Assembly: GCA_002371155.1 (NCBI GenBank) | Contig: DFGC01000007.1 | Location: forward strand, 1-46,433 | DNA: 46,433 nucleotides | Source of the DNA: Alphaproteobacteria bacterium UBA3760 | GTDB lineage: Bacteria > Pseudomonadota > Alphaproteobacteria > Rs-D84 | Direction of reading: 5' to 3' | Shown here: positions 1 through 8,294 of the stretch, one piece after another | Layout: each line of letters starts with the position of its first letter | How positions within the stretch are numbered: the first letter of the stretch is position 1 | The notes under the pieces: generated by a model | What the model was told of the DNA's origin: nothing | The model's input: the letters and a program-made list of their open reading frames with translations, nothing else | Database searches by the model: none | Program-made: the position numbers and the translations under genes

Positions 1-35
1 AGTCAAGGATTTTTTGAGAGAGAACTGGGGAAATC

Positions 36-1706
36 ATGAAAAAATTGCGCTTTTTCGATTCGTTAAAATTTGTGTTGGCGACCGTCGCATGCATGTTCAT
101 ATTAAATGTCGCGCACGCGGATAATACATGGAAATATACCCCCATTCCAATCAGATATTATGCAGACGACAGTTTGGTAGAATTGACCGAATCCGATGAA
201 AATTTTAACACGTATACAGTTAAAACAACCATAACTACACCTAACAGACTTCTTTATGTCAAGACAGAAAACTCACTGCCGGCCAACCATAAATATTTTT
301 TAAATTTCAGATTTAAATCGAATTTTACACACAGACCTTATTTTCGTTGCAGCTTTGATGGTGGCACAACATATGAATCCTTTTGGTATAGTTATACCTG
401 TCAATCTAATACCTGGTGTAATCTATCTACAATAAAAACCCCACAACAAGATTGGCGGTTTGTCAATGTTACTAATGGGATATTACCGCTGGAAAACACT
501 TATACAGCCGGTGAAACGATAACAATTGATAAAAACGGTTTTTTAACTGTATTTGACTTGACCGAGATATTTGGTGCCGGGAACGAACCGGCGACTGCTG
601 CCGATGCTGAACGAGCATTATCGATAGATACGACAATCAAAATCGCGACGACGCGGTATAATGAAGAGCAATTTGAGCCGGTGGAAACGCGGTTGGACGC
701 GGCGGTTGCGGCGGTGGATACTGTCGTGACCCAGACGATGTCCCAGGCGCAGGCGATTGACACTATCGCCACAACTAAACAAACCCGCCCGGACGAGGGT
801 TGTCCGCCGTTCAAAAAATGTTTGCTGGTTGAGGACGAGGACGGCACGCCCCATTGGTATGAAATATACGACCCGATAAATGATTTCCTTAATCCGATAT
901 TGGCGGCGGCGGGACTGTCGGGGAACCAGGGTGCACCGGTAATGACTACACATACCGAAAACGGGAGTACGATTTATGACACATTTAATGGATTTTTTAA
1001 CGGCAGTGGCGCGTTCAGGAAAAAATATATAGATGGTGTTGCATTGACGACCGACCGTCCGTTTGGTCCAACAACATTGGCACGGTGTGCGGATAATGCG
1101 ACACGAACAACATCACCGGTAAGTGCGGGGTTGTGTTATAATACGGGTGGAATGTTTCGGGAACTGACCGAGGGGGCGGACGACGATTCCGGTGAATGGG
1201 CGTTGGTTTGGAACGGGGCCGAGGGTGGCACCAGCCTGGGCATAACCCCAGGTGTGGTGTATGGCATTGCAAAATGCACATCGGTTGGGCAACACACAAC
1301 AGAAATAACCGGTGATGTGCAATCAGGGTCGGAATATTGGTGGCCGAAAAAATTAAATAATTATTCAACCACATTGGCGAGTTTGATAGAACAATACCCG
1401 AATTCGAATGTTGAAACCGTATTTAATACATTGCCAAATCCATATGGAACGGATGATAATCCGGAATACCCACGCGCAAACTATCGTAATTGTTGGTGCA
1501 AAATGACGGCGATTGGTGTGCCCGGTTCGGGTGATGACTTTACCGCGCAAGCCGCCAATGGCACGATAATGAGTGTATCGGGCGGTTGGGTCTTTGGCAA
1601 CGCGTATACGTCTGCGACGAGTTGTGCGAACGCCTGTGCGAACAACTGTGCGTACGCCATTCGGGCGTACCACGCGTACCGCCAAAATGTTTTAACCGCG
1701 AGATAA
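36..1706 (+). CDS. Secreted Cys-rich surface protein, unknown function
   Basis: 556 residues. Residues 1-28 form a clear Sec signal peptide (basic start, hydrophobic core, VAHA before Asp), and a purine-rich GGGGAA lies just before the ATG, so the product is exported. Around residues 173-187 is FDLTEIFGAGNEPAT, which resembles a short motif I know from gut phage tail and surface-adhesin proteins. The last 70 residues are Cys-rich: NCWC near residue 485, then SCANACANNC near 530, consistent with disulphides outside the cytoplasm. No enzyme motif is visible. There are no phage genes nearby, so a surface or adhesive role is only inferred. It has no visible operon partner; a separate gene follows after an 80-bp AT-rich gap. 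Confidence 0.75.
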   Translation: MKKLRFFDSLKFVLATVACMFILNVAHADNTWKYTPIPIRYYADDSLVELTESDENFNTYTVKTTITTPNRLLYVKTENSLPANHKYFLNFRFKSNFTHRPYFRCSFDGGTTYESFWYSYTCQSNTWCNLSTIKTPQQDWRFVNVTNGILPLENTYTAGETITIDKNGFLTVFDLTEIFGAGNEPATAADAERALSIDTTIKIATTRYNEEQFEPVETRLDAAVAAVDTVVTQTMSQAQAIDTIATTKQTRPDEGCPPFKKCLLVEDEDGTPHWYEIYDPINDFLNPILAAAGLSGNQGAPVMTTHTENGSTIYDTFNGFFNGSGAFRKKYIDGVALTTDRPFGPTTLARCADNATRTTSPVSAGLCYNTGGMFRELTEGADDDSGEWALVWNGAEGGTSLGITPGVVYGIAKCTSVGQHTTEITGDVQSGSEYWWPKKLNNYSTTLASLIEQYPNSNVETVFNTLPNPYGTDDNPEYPRANYRNCWCKMTAIGVPGSGDDFTAQAANGTIMSVSGGWVFGNAYTSATSCANACANNCAYAIRAYHAYRQNVLTAR

Positions 1707-1786
1707 TTATATAAAAAATAAAAATTTCTTTACTTAGATTTATTTATTTTATAAAATGCAATTGCAATATAAAAAAAGGAAGGGAA

Positions 1787-2251
1787 ATGCCAAAAAAAAT
1801 AATCAAAACAACAAATAAAAAAAATGTTAAACCCGTTGCGCGTAAAACAAAAACTGTGCGTGCGGATGTGCGCGATGAACAAATGCATGAACAAACATGT
1901 AATTGTGGGTGCGGGTGTCATTGCGGTTGTGGCTGTGGCACATGTCGCGGTCATCGCGTGATTGGTTGGTGCATTAAAATCGTCATTTTGTGCATTGTAT
2001 TTTTGTTGGGATGTGTTTCATCACAATGGTTGGTGGGCGGCGGTCACAAAAAATCTATGATGCGCGATATTCGTTTCGACGATAACGGTTGCGTCATACT
2101 GGAATCGGTTAAATGCCCCAAATTATTAGAGGTTTTATCCACCGCCGATGATGATGCAAATGGTTGCATTTCACGCGCGGAATTGAAAAATGCCATGCAC
2201 GATATGAAACGCGAACATCGTATGGCGCATGATGCGGAAATCGATGATTAA
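1787..2251 (+). CDS. Membrane protein with Cys/His cluster and one EF-hand
   Basis: 154 residues, preceded by a strong ribosome site (AGGAAGGG). It has a lysine-rich N-terminus, a striking Cys/His/Gly cluster at residues 38-53 (nine Cys and one His, alternating mostly with Gly), a single membrane span at about 60-80, then a polar tail. Residues 121-132 match a canonical EF-hand loop: D121, D123, N125, G126, I128 and E132 sit at positions 1, 3, 5, 6, 8 and 12. I infer metal binding at both sites: soft metal at the Cys cluster and Ca2+ at the tail. By the positive-inside rule the Cys cluster would be cytoplasmic and the EF-hand periplasmic. I do not recognise the family. A rho-independent terminator follows directly. 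Confidence 0.7.
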   Translation: MPKKIIKTTNKKNVKPVARKTKTVRADVRDEQMHEQTCNCGCGCHCGCGCGTCRGHRVIGWCIKIVILCIVFLLGCVSSQWLVGGGHKKSMMRDIRFDDNGCVILESVKCPKLLEVLSTADDDANGCISRAELKNAMHDMKREHRMAHDAEIDD

Positions 2252-2268
2252 ATAAAATTTTATTCATT

Positions 2269-2299
2269 AAAAAAGACACCCGTTTTCGGGTGTTTTTTT
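2269..2299. terminator. Bidirectional rho-independent terminator
   Basis: ACACCCG / CGGGTGT stem (2276-2282 with 2287-2293), TTTT loop, with an A run before and a T run after. It can end the EF-hand gene on the plus strand and smpB on the minus strand. Confidence 0.85.
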
Positions 2300-2315
2300 A
2301 TAAAATTAAAGTAAT

Positions 2316-2786
2316 TTATTTGCCTTTTAGGATGCGTGCCTTGGATTTATTCCATTCGCGTTGTTTAATTGTTTCGCGTTTGTCTTGTGATTTTTTACCG
2401 TATCCGATTCCCAATAAAACCTTTAATTTTCCACGATTGGTAAAATACAGTTTCAATGGAACGATTGTTGCCCCGCGTTCAGCCAATTTTCCAATCATTC
2501 GATTTATTTGTGCGCGATGCAGTAATAATTGCCGTGCGCGTCGTTCATCAAAATTTACAATTCGCGCCGCCGTTGGCAATTTTTGGATTTCAACACCCGC
2601 CAAAAATAAATTGTTTCCGCGCCGTTGCACAAATCCATCAACAATAGACACCAAACCATAACGAATTGATTTGATTTCTGCGCCCGTCAATGAAATGCCC
2701 GCCTCGATCGTGTCGGCAATAGAATAATTGAATCGCGCCTTGCGATTTTCAGAAACCATTCCAAATTTTATAATACTGCGTGTCAT
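2316..2786 (-). CDS. smpB: SsrA-binding protein SmpB
   Basis: 156 residues, the usual SmpB length. It binds tmRNA and brings it to stalled ribosomes for trans-translation. The family signature is seen throughout: an N-terminal segment with NRKARFNY, the LTGAEIKSIR motif near residue 35, a GNNLFL segment, and a C-terminal basic tail (KKSQDKRETIKQREW) of the kind that enters the decoding centre. Its ATG overlaps the tatD stop as ATGA, so it is translationally coupled as the last gene of the mtaB-dacA-holB-tatD-smpB run. No tmRNA gene was recognised in this window. Confidence 0.97.
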   Translation of the reverse strand: MTRSIIKFGMVSENRKARFNYSIADTIEAGISLTGAEIKSIRYGLVSIVDGFVQRRGNNLFLAGVEIQKLPTAARIVNFDERRARQLLLHRAQINRMIGKLAERGATIVPLKLYFTNRGKLKVLLGIGYGKKSQDKRETIKQREWNKSKARILKGK

Positions 2787-3544
2787 TTAATTATCTTTAT
2801 TTTTGGGTATAAACGCATTGTGTTTTCCATCAGTATAGATTCCAATTCATCAATTTGCAAATGTTTAATTTCCGCCAACACGCGCGCCGTTTCAATAACA
2901 AATGCGGGCTCGCACATTTTTCCACGATGTGGCACCGGTGCGCAAAATGGCGAATCGGTTTCGATAACAATTCTGTCGTTTGGAATTTTCGCAAATGTAT
3001 CGCGAATATCGGCGGCGTTTTTGAATGTCAAAATACCACTGGCAGAAAAATAGAAACCACGGTCCAACATAACGCGCGCCAAATCCCATGTCCCAGTAAA
3101 ACAATGCAACACACCATGATTTTTGTTTGTTAAAATATCAATTGTATCATTTTCCGCATCGCGCGTGTGTATCGCCACAGGTAAATCAAATTCTTGGGCA
3201 ATTTCCAACTGGTCAGAAAACAATTTTATTTGGTTTTCTTTGTTATCATTGCGTTCATGAAAATCCAGACCAATTTCCCCAATGCCAATAACATGCGTAT
3301 CATGCAACACATCCGCCGTCAAAACATTTGCCGCGGTTGCCGTATCGGCACAATCGGGATGTAATCCCGTCGTGCAGAAAATATTTTTATTCGCATTTGC
3401 AATTTTTAATGCCGGTATTATGTCCCCAGGTTCCGCCGTTGCGCAAATTATTGCACCAACCCCCGCGTTATGTGCGCGTTGTATAATTTCGTCGACATCA
3501 TCGGTATATCGGTCGGTTAAATGACAATGTGTATCTATAAACAT
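2783..3544 (-). CDS. tatD: TatD-family metal-dependent DNase
   Basis: 253 residues, typical for TatD. It is a TIM-barrel hydrolase: the metal-binding HxH is H6-C-H8 (IDTHCHLTD), followed by GEIGLDFHE, the IHTRDAE segment, HCFTG and the late ETDSPF with the catalytic Asp. The family includes 3'-5' exonucleases and D-aminoacyl-tRNA deacylase-like enzymes, so the exact substrate is not settled. It overlaps the holB end by 10 bp and smpB by 4 bp. A tatD gene next to holB is a common bacterial arrangement. Confidence 0.93.
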   Translation of the reverse strand: MFIDTHCHLTDRYTDDVDEIIQRAHNAGVGAIICATAEPGDIIPALKIANANKNIFCTTGLHPDCADTATAANVLTADVLHDTHVIGIGEIGLDFHERNDNKENQIKLFSDQLEIAQEFDLPVAIHTRDAENDTIDILTNKNHGVLHCFTGTWDLARVMLDRGFYFSASGILTFKNAADIRDTFAKIPNDRIVIETDSPFCAPVPHRGKMCEPAFVIETARVLAEIKHLQIDELESILMENTMRLYPKIKIIK

Positions 3545-4434
3545 TTTTTTATATCCATTAAAATTTTGAAAATTCCAACCTCGGGTTCCAAATGAACATT
3601 TGTAATATCGGCAATAGATTTTGTCGCCATTGGATACAAATCCGCCAATCTGAAATATGAAATTGCGTCCAATAAAATGCTGTATAATTCGGGGCTGGGC
3701 GCGATTTTTTTCGCAATCGTCATTAAATCAGATGATGTCGATTTCGCGTCTGATAATGTTTCAATCAATTCATCGTAAATCGCGTCGCCACCAATGCGTT
3801 TCATGTCGGCGATTTTTCCAAAACTGCCATTACTCAGACGTAAAATTTCAGACGATATTTCCGCATCCGGCATAAATCGCATGCACAAATCCCGCAATTC
3901 AGAAACCGATAACGGATGCATTTTTTCCACACGCGCACGCGAACGCAGTGTCGGTAAAACATTTGCCAATTGGTGCACCACCAACAAAAATAAAGTTTTT
4001 TCTGGTGGTTCTTCTAATAATTTTAATATGGCATTTGATGCCGCCTTGTTTAATTCGTCCAACGAATCAATCAATATCACGCGCCATGCACCCGACATAG
4101 ACGATAATTGCATTTTTTCAATCATCGCACGCACCGTATAAACAGAAATTTCTTTGCCGTCGGGTTTTGGTTTGCCGTCTTTGTCAATATTACGCGACTG
4201 GTCAATTATGAAAAAATCCCCGACATTTCCGTAAACCATGCGCGCCAATTTATATGCCAATGTCGCCTTGCCAATGCCACGCGGCCCGGTCAGCATCCAT
4301 ACCGGATGTATCGGATGTTTTTCGCGATTATTCCATGCATCCATAAAATTTTTCACCGTTCCCATGTGTCCAACCAAAGTGTCGTTGTCCATTGGATGCG
4401 GGAAATTATAAATTGGTGCGCTTTTCTTTGCCAT
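3535..4434 (-). CDS. holB: DNA polymerase III delta-prime subunit
   Basis: 299 residues from the ATG at 4434. A TTG three codons upstream is possible, but GGA sits 9 nt before the ATG, which favours the ATG. It is the clamp-loader subunit that helps place the beta clamp on primed DNA. Visible are a Walker A-like GPRGIGKA near residue 50, a LIDSLDELNKAASNAILK segment (sensor region) and LEEPPEKTLFLLV, then LRSRARV, the SRC-like motif of delta-prime. It starts 13 bp after the dacA stop. The tmk gene that often lies between these two in alphaproteobacteria is absent. Confidence 0.93.
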   Translation of the reverse strand: MAKKSAPIYNFPHPMDNDTLVGHMGTVKNFMDAWNNREKHPIHPVWMLTGPRGIGKATLAYKLARMVYGNVGDFFIIDQSRNIDKDGKPKPDGKEISVYTVRAMIEKMQLSSMSGAWRVILIDSLDELNKAASNAILKLLEEPPEKTLFLLVVHQLANVLPTLRSRARVEKMHPLSVSELRDLCMRFMPDAEISSEILRLSNGSFGKIADMKRIGGDAIYDELIETLSDAKSTSSDLMTIAKKIAPSPELYSILLDAISYFRLADLYPMATKSIADITNVHLEPEVGIFKILMDIKKCL

Positions 4435-4447
4435 ATTTTTCAATCCA

Positions 4448-5623
4448 TTATTTTACACCAAACAATACCATAATGTTGCGCCATGCGCGACGGAAAAATT
4501 GAACGCGTTTAACAGTATCGCGCGCAACCAAATCAGCCGTCGCAATATCACGACCGTCTTTTTGGGCAATCAATTTACCGATTTTATCGCCCGCCATTAT
4601 CGGTGCCGGTATCGGTGTGTCATAAACCGCAATCACGCGCACACCGTCCAGTCCAGCCTTTTTATCAACCGTAATTGCAAAATTTTTTTTCACCGTCGCG
4701 ACGACAAAATCATCACGTCCATACCATGTTGGCATTTTTGCAACCTCGTCCCCGGGGTGATAGAAAACCTTGTTCATTGTGGTATTGTATCCGTGTTGCA
4801 GCATTTTTTTCATTTCCGCCGCCAACGCATCATGACCGCGCCCACGAAACCCGTTCATAACACCGATTAAACGGCGACCACCGACAATGCTACTTGCCAC
4901 AATGCCGTATCCGCCGTCATCGGTATGCCCCGTTTTCAACCCGTCTGCGCCCGGCATTATGAATAACAGTTTATTATAATTTAATGTATGTGTTTTTCCC
5001 CAATCGCGACACCAATCAGATTGGTATTCATTAAATTCGAACCGCTTTGTCGCAAACATTGGATAAATATCCGGGAATTCCGAAATCACATAATTCGCCA
5101 GCATCGCCAATTCCCGCGAAGTCATTAAATTGTTGGGGTGGGGCAGGCCACTGGCATTTCCAAATGTTGATTTTTCCATGCCGATTTGGCGCGCCTTGGA
5201 CTGCATCATCGCGGTAAATTTATTTTCGTCCCCAGCCAATTTTTCGGCAACCACCACCGATGCATCGCCACCCGACAACACAATCAGTCCCAAAATCAAA
5301 TCGCGTACAGAAACCGTTTGCCCCGTGACCAGGCAAATCTTACTTGCAGGATACCATAACGGATTTTCATAATCCGCATTACTGGACACCGGAAAACGAT
5401 CATCCATTTTGACGCGTCCAGATTTAATTTCATCAAATAAAACCGCCAATGTCATCAGTTTTATCATTGACGACGGTGGCATTAAAACATCGGCATTTTT
5501 GGAAAAAATTTCCGCACCCGAATCATAGTCCATTAAAAATGCGGATTTTGCGCCGGTGGTAAATTCGGCATTTGCCGCGCATGTGATAAACGATAATAAA
5601 AACGCAAATATAACTTTTTTCAT
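4448..5623 (-). CDS. dacA: D-alanyl-D-alanine carboxypeptidase (PBP5/6 type)
   Basis: 391 residues from the ATG at 5623; a TTG three codons earlier is rejected because the ATG begins a clean signal peptide ending AANA. This periplasmic, probably membrane-anchored enzyme trims the terminal D-Ala from peptidoglycan stem peptides. Catalytic motifs: S52-M-I-K55 (nucleophile and base) and KTG within LKTGHTDDGG in the second half. The middle motif is unusual: S117-G-G119 replaces the usual SGN. A C-terminal beta domain follows and ends in an amphipathic stretch (RRAWRNIMVLFGV), as in PBP5 membrane anchors. It lies between mtaB and holB on the same strand. Confidence 0.93.
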   Translation of the reverse strand: MKKVIFAFLLSFITCAANAEFTTGAKSAFLMDYDSGAEIFSKNADVLMPPSSMIKLMTLAVLFDEIKSGRVKMDDRFPVSSNADYENPLWYPASKICLVTGQTVSVRDLILGLIVLSGGDASVVVAEKLAGDENKFTAMMQSKARQIGMEKSTFGNASGLPHPNNLMTSRELAMLANYVISEFPDIYPMFATKRFEFNEYQSDWCRDWGKTHTLNYNKLLFIMPGADGLKTGHTDDGGYGIVASSIVGGRRLIGVMNGFRGRGHDALAAEMKKMLQHGYNTTMNKVFYHPGDEVAKMPTWYGRDDFVVATVKKNFAITVDKKAGLDGVRVIAVYDTPIPAPIMAGDKIGKLIAQKDGRDIATADLVARDTVKRVQFFRRAWRNIMVLFGVK

Positions 5624-5679
5624 GGCACGCAAATCTTAAACGATTTTATTGGAATTTGCCAATATTTTTTTCATATTTT

Positions 5680-6906
5680 TTACAGAACTTTTTCGCCAAT
5701 AAATGCGCCGTTTTCAATACCGGTCAGTTTGATATTACAAATTGTGCGGGGCGAAATCGGCGTGCCCAAAATTATAACATCTATATCGTCGGGTGTGCGG
5801 GCGATATTATTATTCTCGACCAGGCACGATACGCATTTACCAATACAGGTTGCCATATATTCAGACATGTTTTTTTCCGCCAGTTTTGTGATTTTGTGAA
5901 CGCGCGCCTTGGAAATATTGCGTGGAATTTGGTTTGGCATAACGGCGGCCGTGGTGCCGGGCCGTGGCGAATATGGAAATGCATGAATTTTGATTGGCTT
6001 TAATTCGCGCACCAAATCCAGTGTTTCATTAAATAATTCGTCTGATTCCCCCGGAAAACCGCAAATTATATCCCATCCAAATGTAATGCCATCGGCCACG
6101 GCAACAATTTTTCGCACCGTATCGGCATTGTGCCGCCGTCCCATGGCCGCCAAAATGGTATCTGAGCCCGATTGCATAGACAGGTGCAAATGGGGCATCA
6201 TGCGGCTGTCGCGGTGAATTAAATCAATGATTTTATAAATTTGTGGCGATGCCGGGTCCAATGATGAAATACGCAGCCGGCGAATTTCCGGCACATCCCG
6301 CAACAGCATTTCGCAAATATCAGAAATAAATAAAACCTTGTCGCCGTTGTTCCATGCATATGACGCACTGTCCACACCGGTGATAACAACCTCGAAAAAG
6401 CCGCGTTCGACCGCCGCGCGCGCGTCCGCCAAAATGTCGGAATAGGGGAAAGATACCGCCGGCCCCCGCAACAGGCGTGTCACGCAATATGCACATTTAT
6501 GATTGCAACCATTTTGAATTTGAATAAATTGTTTGGATAATTCGGGCGATTCATGTGAAAATTTAATGATTTTCCCGTCTTGGTTTATTCGCGCCAACCC
6601 AGAAATATATGGGTCTGGATTTGTTTTTTCGGCATTTGGAATAACGACGGTGTTCGGGATTTTTTCGAACAAAGACGGATTGCGGGTTGCCCCACATCCG
6701 GTCACAAAAATAGGCACATTTGGGTTTTCGCGGGCAATACGACGCACAGATTGCGCCGATTGGCGTTCGGCCTCGGCTGTGACGGAACAAGTGTTCACAA
6801 TAACCGCATTATCGACATGTGGCGCAATCATGTGTTTGATTTTTTCGCATTCCAATGCGTTCAAACGACAACCAAAAGACAAAGATTTTATATTTTCTGC
6901 TTGCAT
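5680..6906 (-). CDS. mtaB: tRNA t6A37 methylthiotransferase MtaB
   Basis: 408 residues. It is a radical-SAM methylthiotransferase. The N-terminal UPF0004 domain carries three cluster cysteines (C13 in GCRLN, C40 in NTCSVT, C71 in TGCG). The radical-SAM CxxxCxxC is C134, C138, C141, and a TRAM-like tail ends the protein. The FGCRLNALE start and overall pattern fit MtaB (2-methylthio on t6A in ANN-decoding tRNAs) better than MiaB or RimO, but subfamily assignment is from memory of the motifs. It is the first gene of the minus-strand run down to smpB. A TATAAT lies on the minus strand 18 nt upstream of its ATG. Confidence 0.9.
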   Translation of the reverse strand: MQAENIKSLSFGCRLNALECEKIKHMIAPHVDNAVIVNTCSVTAEAERQSAQSVRRIARENPNVPIFVTGCGATRNPSLFEKIPNTVVIPNAEKTNPDPYISGLARINQDGKIIKFSHESPELSKQFIQIQNGCNHKCAYCVTRLLRGPAVSFPYSDILADARAAVERGFFEVVITGVDSASYAWNNGDKVLFISDICEMLLRDVPEIRRLRISSLDPASPQIYKIIDLIHRDSRMMPHLHLSMQSGSDTILAAMGRRHNADTVRKIVAVADGITFGWDIICGFPGESDELFNETLDLVRELKPIKIHAFPYSPRPGTTAAVMPNQIPRNISKARVHKITKLAEKNMSEYMATCIGKCVSCLVENNNIARTPDDIDVIILGTPISPRTICNIKLTGIENGAFIGEKVL

Positions 6907-6965
6907 TTTTGATATACTTGGGGCATTATAACCTGGTTAGAAAAAATTGCAACAAAGGATTTAAT

Positions 6966-7337
6966 ATGGCACGCACAACAAATTCTGATACATTACCATA
7001 TGTGGACAGTCGTTATGAATTGGGGATGTTGGCATCGCAACGCGTTCGCGATTTGAACGGCGGGGCAACACCTGTGGTGGAAATGGGGCGCGATAAATTG
7101 ACGGTTGTGGCACTGCGCGAAATTGCATCGGGAAAATTGGATGTTGCAAATGTTCGTCACGAATTTGTGCAATCGTATAAAGATACACCAATCGCGGATG
7201 CTGCCGAACAATCGTTAGAGGTTGAAACAACCGACCCGGCATTGCGCGAAATTGATGCGGAATTGGAAAATTCTTTGATGGATGATTCCACATCCGATGC
7301 CACAGCAGATTCTGACGATACCCCAGACGAAGAATAA
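6966..7337 (+). CDS. rpoZ: RNA polymerase omega subunit
   Basis: 123 residues starting at the ATG preceded by AAAGGAT; an upstream in-frame extension has no ribosome site and does not look like omega. It stabilises the beta-prime subunit in core RNA polymerase. The core is recognisable: YVDSRYELGMLASQRVRDL, then GATPVVEMGRDKLTVVALREIASGKL, followed by a long acidic, probably disordered tail (about residues 80-123). It is divergent from mtaB. The tRNA-Ser(GGA) gene begins 17 bp after its stop, so the two may be cotranscribed. Confidence 0.93.
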   Translation: MARTTNSDTLPYVDSRYELGMLASQRVRDLNGGATPVVEMGRDKLTVVALREIASGKLDVANVRHEFVQSYKDTPIADAAEQSLEVETTDPALREIDAELENSLMDDSTSDATADSDDTPDEE

Positions 7338-7354
7338 TTTTTTTAGTAGAATTT

Positions 7355-7445
7355 GGAGTCGTCGCATAGTTGGTCTAGTGCGCCACATTGGAAATGTGGT
7401 ATACCGGCAACGGTATCAAGGGTTCGAATCCCTTCGACTCCGCCA
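7355..7445 (+). tRNA. tRNA-Ser(GGA)
   Basis: Full cloverleaf: acceptor GGAGTCG/CGACTCC, discriminator G, encoded CCA, anticodon stem CCACA/TGTGG with loop TTGGAAA (anticodon GGA at 7390-7392), a long variable arm typical of serine tRNAs, and a T arm with GGTTCGAATCC. Confidence 0.97.
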
Positions 7446-7460
7446 GGGAATTAAAATCTT

Positions 7461-7490
7461 AAACCGCCCGTTTTATGGGCGGTTTTGATT
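7461..7490 (+). terminator. Terminator after tRNA-Ser(GGA)
   Basis: AAACCGCCC / GGGCGGTTT stem (7461-7469 with 7477-7485) followed by a T-rich stretch, 15 bp after the tRNA CCA end. Confidence 0.85.
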
Positions 7491-7496
7491 TTAACC

Positions 7497-7700
7497 TGGC
7501 GGAGTCGCAGGGATGGGACAGAGTGCAAACGGCACGAAACGTGCCGTTTGAAAACGAAGTTTTCGTGGGCGATAGCACACAATGCACGCATGACCAATAC
7601 GAGAATACACAATTAGAAAAATCATAAAAACGGAGTTTTTGTCCCAACGAGTTTTTATTGATTTTTATTATTGTGTATCGAGGGGGGGGCGACTCCGCCA
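7497..7700. repeat. Type I tRNA-end element at tRNA-Ser(GGA)
   Basis: A 204-bp element bounded by perfect 12-bp inverted repeats, TGGCGGAGTCGC (7497-7508) and GCGACTCCGCCA (7689-7700). The last 11 bases of the right repeat equal the 3' end of the adjacent tRNA-Ser(GGA). Inside are two adjacent hairpins: AAACGGCACG/CGTGCCGTTT (7527-7549) and GAAAAC/GTTTTC (7550-7564). On the minus strand it holds CGTATTGGTCATGCGTG (7585-7601) and a CTCTGTCCCATCC segment, both shared with the two elements beside tRNA-Pro. No convincing coding region was seen. Function is unknown. Confidence 0.8.
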
Positions 7701-7712
7701 TGTTAAAACAAT

Positions 7713-7735
7713 GCCGCCCAAGTTTTTTGGGCGGC
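7713..7735. terminator. Terminator-like hairpin between repeat blocks
   Basis: GCCGCCCAA / TTGGGCGGC stem (7713-7721 with 7727-7735) with GTTTT in the loop. No T run follows, so termination is less certain. It sits just after the second copy of the tRNA-Ser(GGA) 3' end, mirroring the real tRNA-terminator order. Confidence 0.5.
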
Positions 7736-7749
7736 TCATCTTAATTTCC

Positions 7750-8155
7750 TGGCGGAGCGTGTAGGAATTCCCTCGTTCAGGCACACAATCGTGTGCCATG
7801 ACTGCGGGGCAACCGTAACGGTTTCGATGCACTGCGTTTTCGAAACCTAACTTGGTTGTGAACCTGGGATTTATTTCATAAATCCAAAGGATTCAAACCA
7901 ATCGACACATTCACGATAAAATTAAAACCACCCAAGGGTGGTTTGAATTTTATGGCGGAGCGTGTAGGAATTCCCTCGTTCAGGCACACAATCGTGTGCC
8001 ATGACTGCGGGGCAACCGTAACGGTTTCGATGCACTGCGTTTTCGAAACCTAACTTGGTTGTGAACTTGGGATTTATTTCATAAATCCAAAGGATTCAAA
8101 CCAATCGACACATTCACGATAAAATTAAAACCACCCAAGGGTGGTTTGAATTTTA
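7750..8155. repeat. Two tandem 203-bp type II tRNA-end repeats
   Basis: Two nearly identical 203-bp units (7750-7952 and 7953-8155; I see one C/T difference in the middle). Each begins with the reverse complement of the last 17 bp of tRNA-Ser(GCT) (TGGCGGAGCGTGTAGGA) and ends with a terminator hairpin like the one serving that tRNA. The core has three hairpins (in unit 1: 7780-7797, 7820-7847, 7867-7885) and CTGCGGGGCAA at 7802-7812. The same core, with different hairpin sequences, occurs beside tRNA-Pro. In layout it resembles the E. coli tyrT/rtT repeats, which also carry a tRNA 3' end in each unit. Confidence 0.9.
8128..8147 (-). terminator. Terminator of tRNA-Ser(GCT)
   Basis: AAACCACCC / GGGTGGTTT stem with a 2-base loop, just downstream of the tRNA on the minus strand and followed there by a T-rich run. 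An identical copy lies at 7925-7944 as part of the first tandem unit. Confidence 0.75.
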
Positions 8156-8245
8156 TGGCGGAGCGTGTAGGATTTGAACCTACGGACCGCGTTACCACGG
8201 TCACGGATTAGCAATCCGCTGCATTTACCCCTCTGCCAACGCTCC
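8156..8245 (-). tRNA. tRNA-Ser(GCT)
   Basis: On the minus strand: acceptor GGAGCGT, anticodon stem CGGAT/ATCCG with loop TGCTA (anticodon GCT), long variable arm, T arm with GGTTCAAATCC, discriminator G and encoded CCA. It converges on tRNA-Ser(GGA) across the repeat blocks. Confidence 0.95.
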
Positions 8246-8294
8246 ATGCGGGGTGTATTATATCGTTTTTTTCGATAAATACAAGTCCAAAATT

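Noticed and set aside
36..1706. Prophage tail gene
   Set aside because: Only a short motif is phage-like; it has a Sec signal peptide and no phage gene lies nearby.
7750..8155. CRISPR array
   Set aside because: Units are 203 bp, directly abutting and nearly identical over their full length; there are no short repeats with unique spacers and no cas genes.
7446..8155. Integrated genomic island using the tRNA as attachment site
   Set aside because: Duplicated tRNA ends look like att sites, but the DNA between them is about 200 bp, has no integrase or other gene, and carries inverted as well as direct copies.
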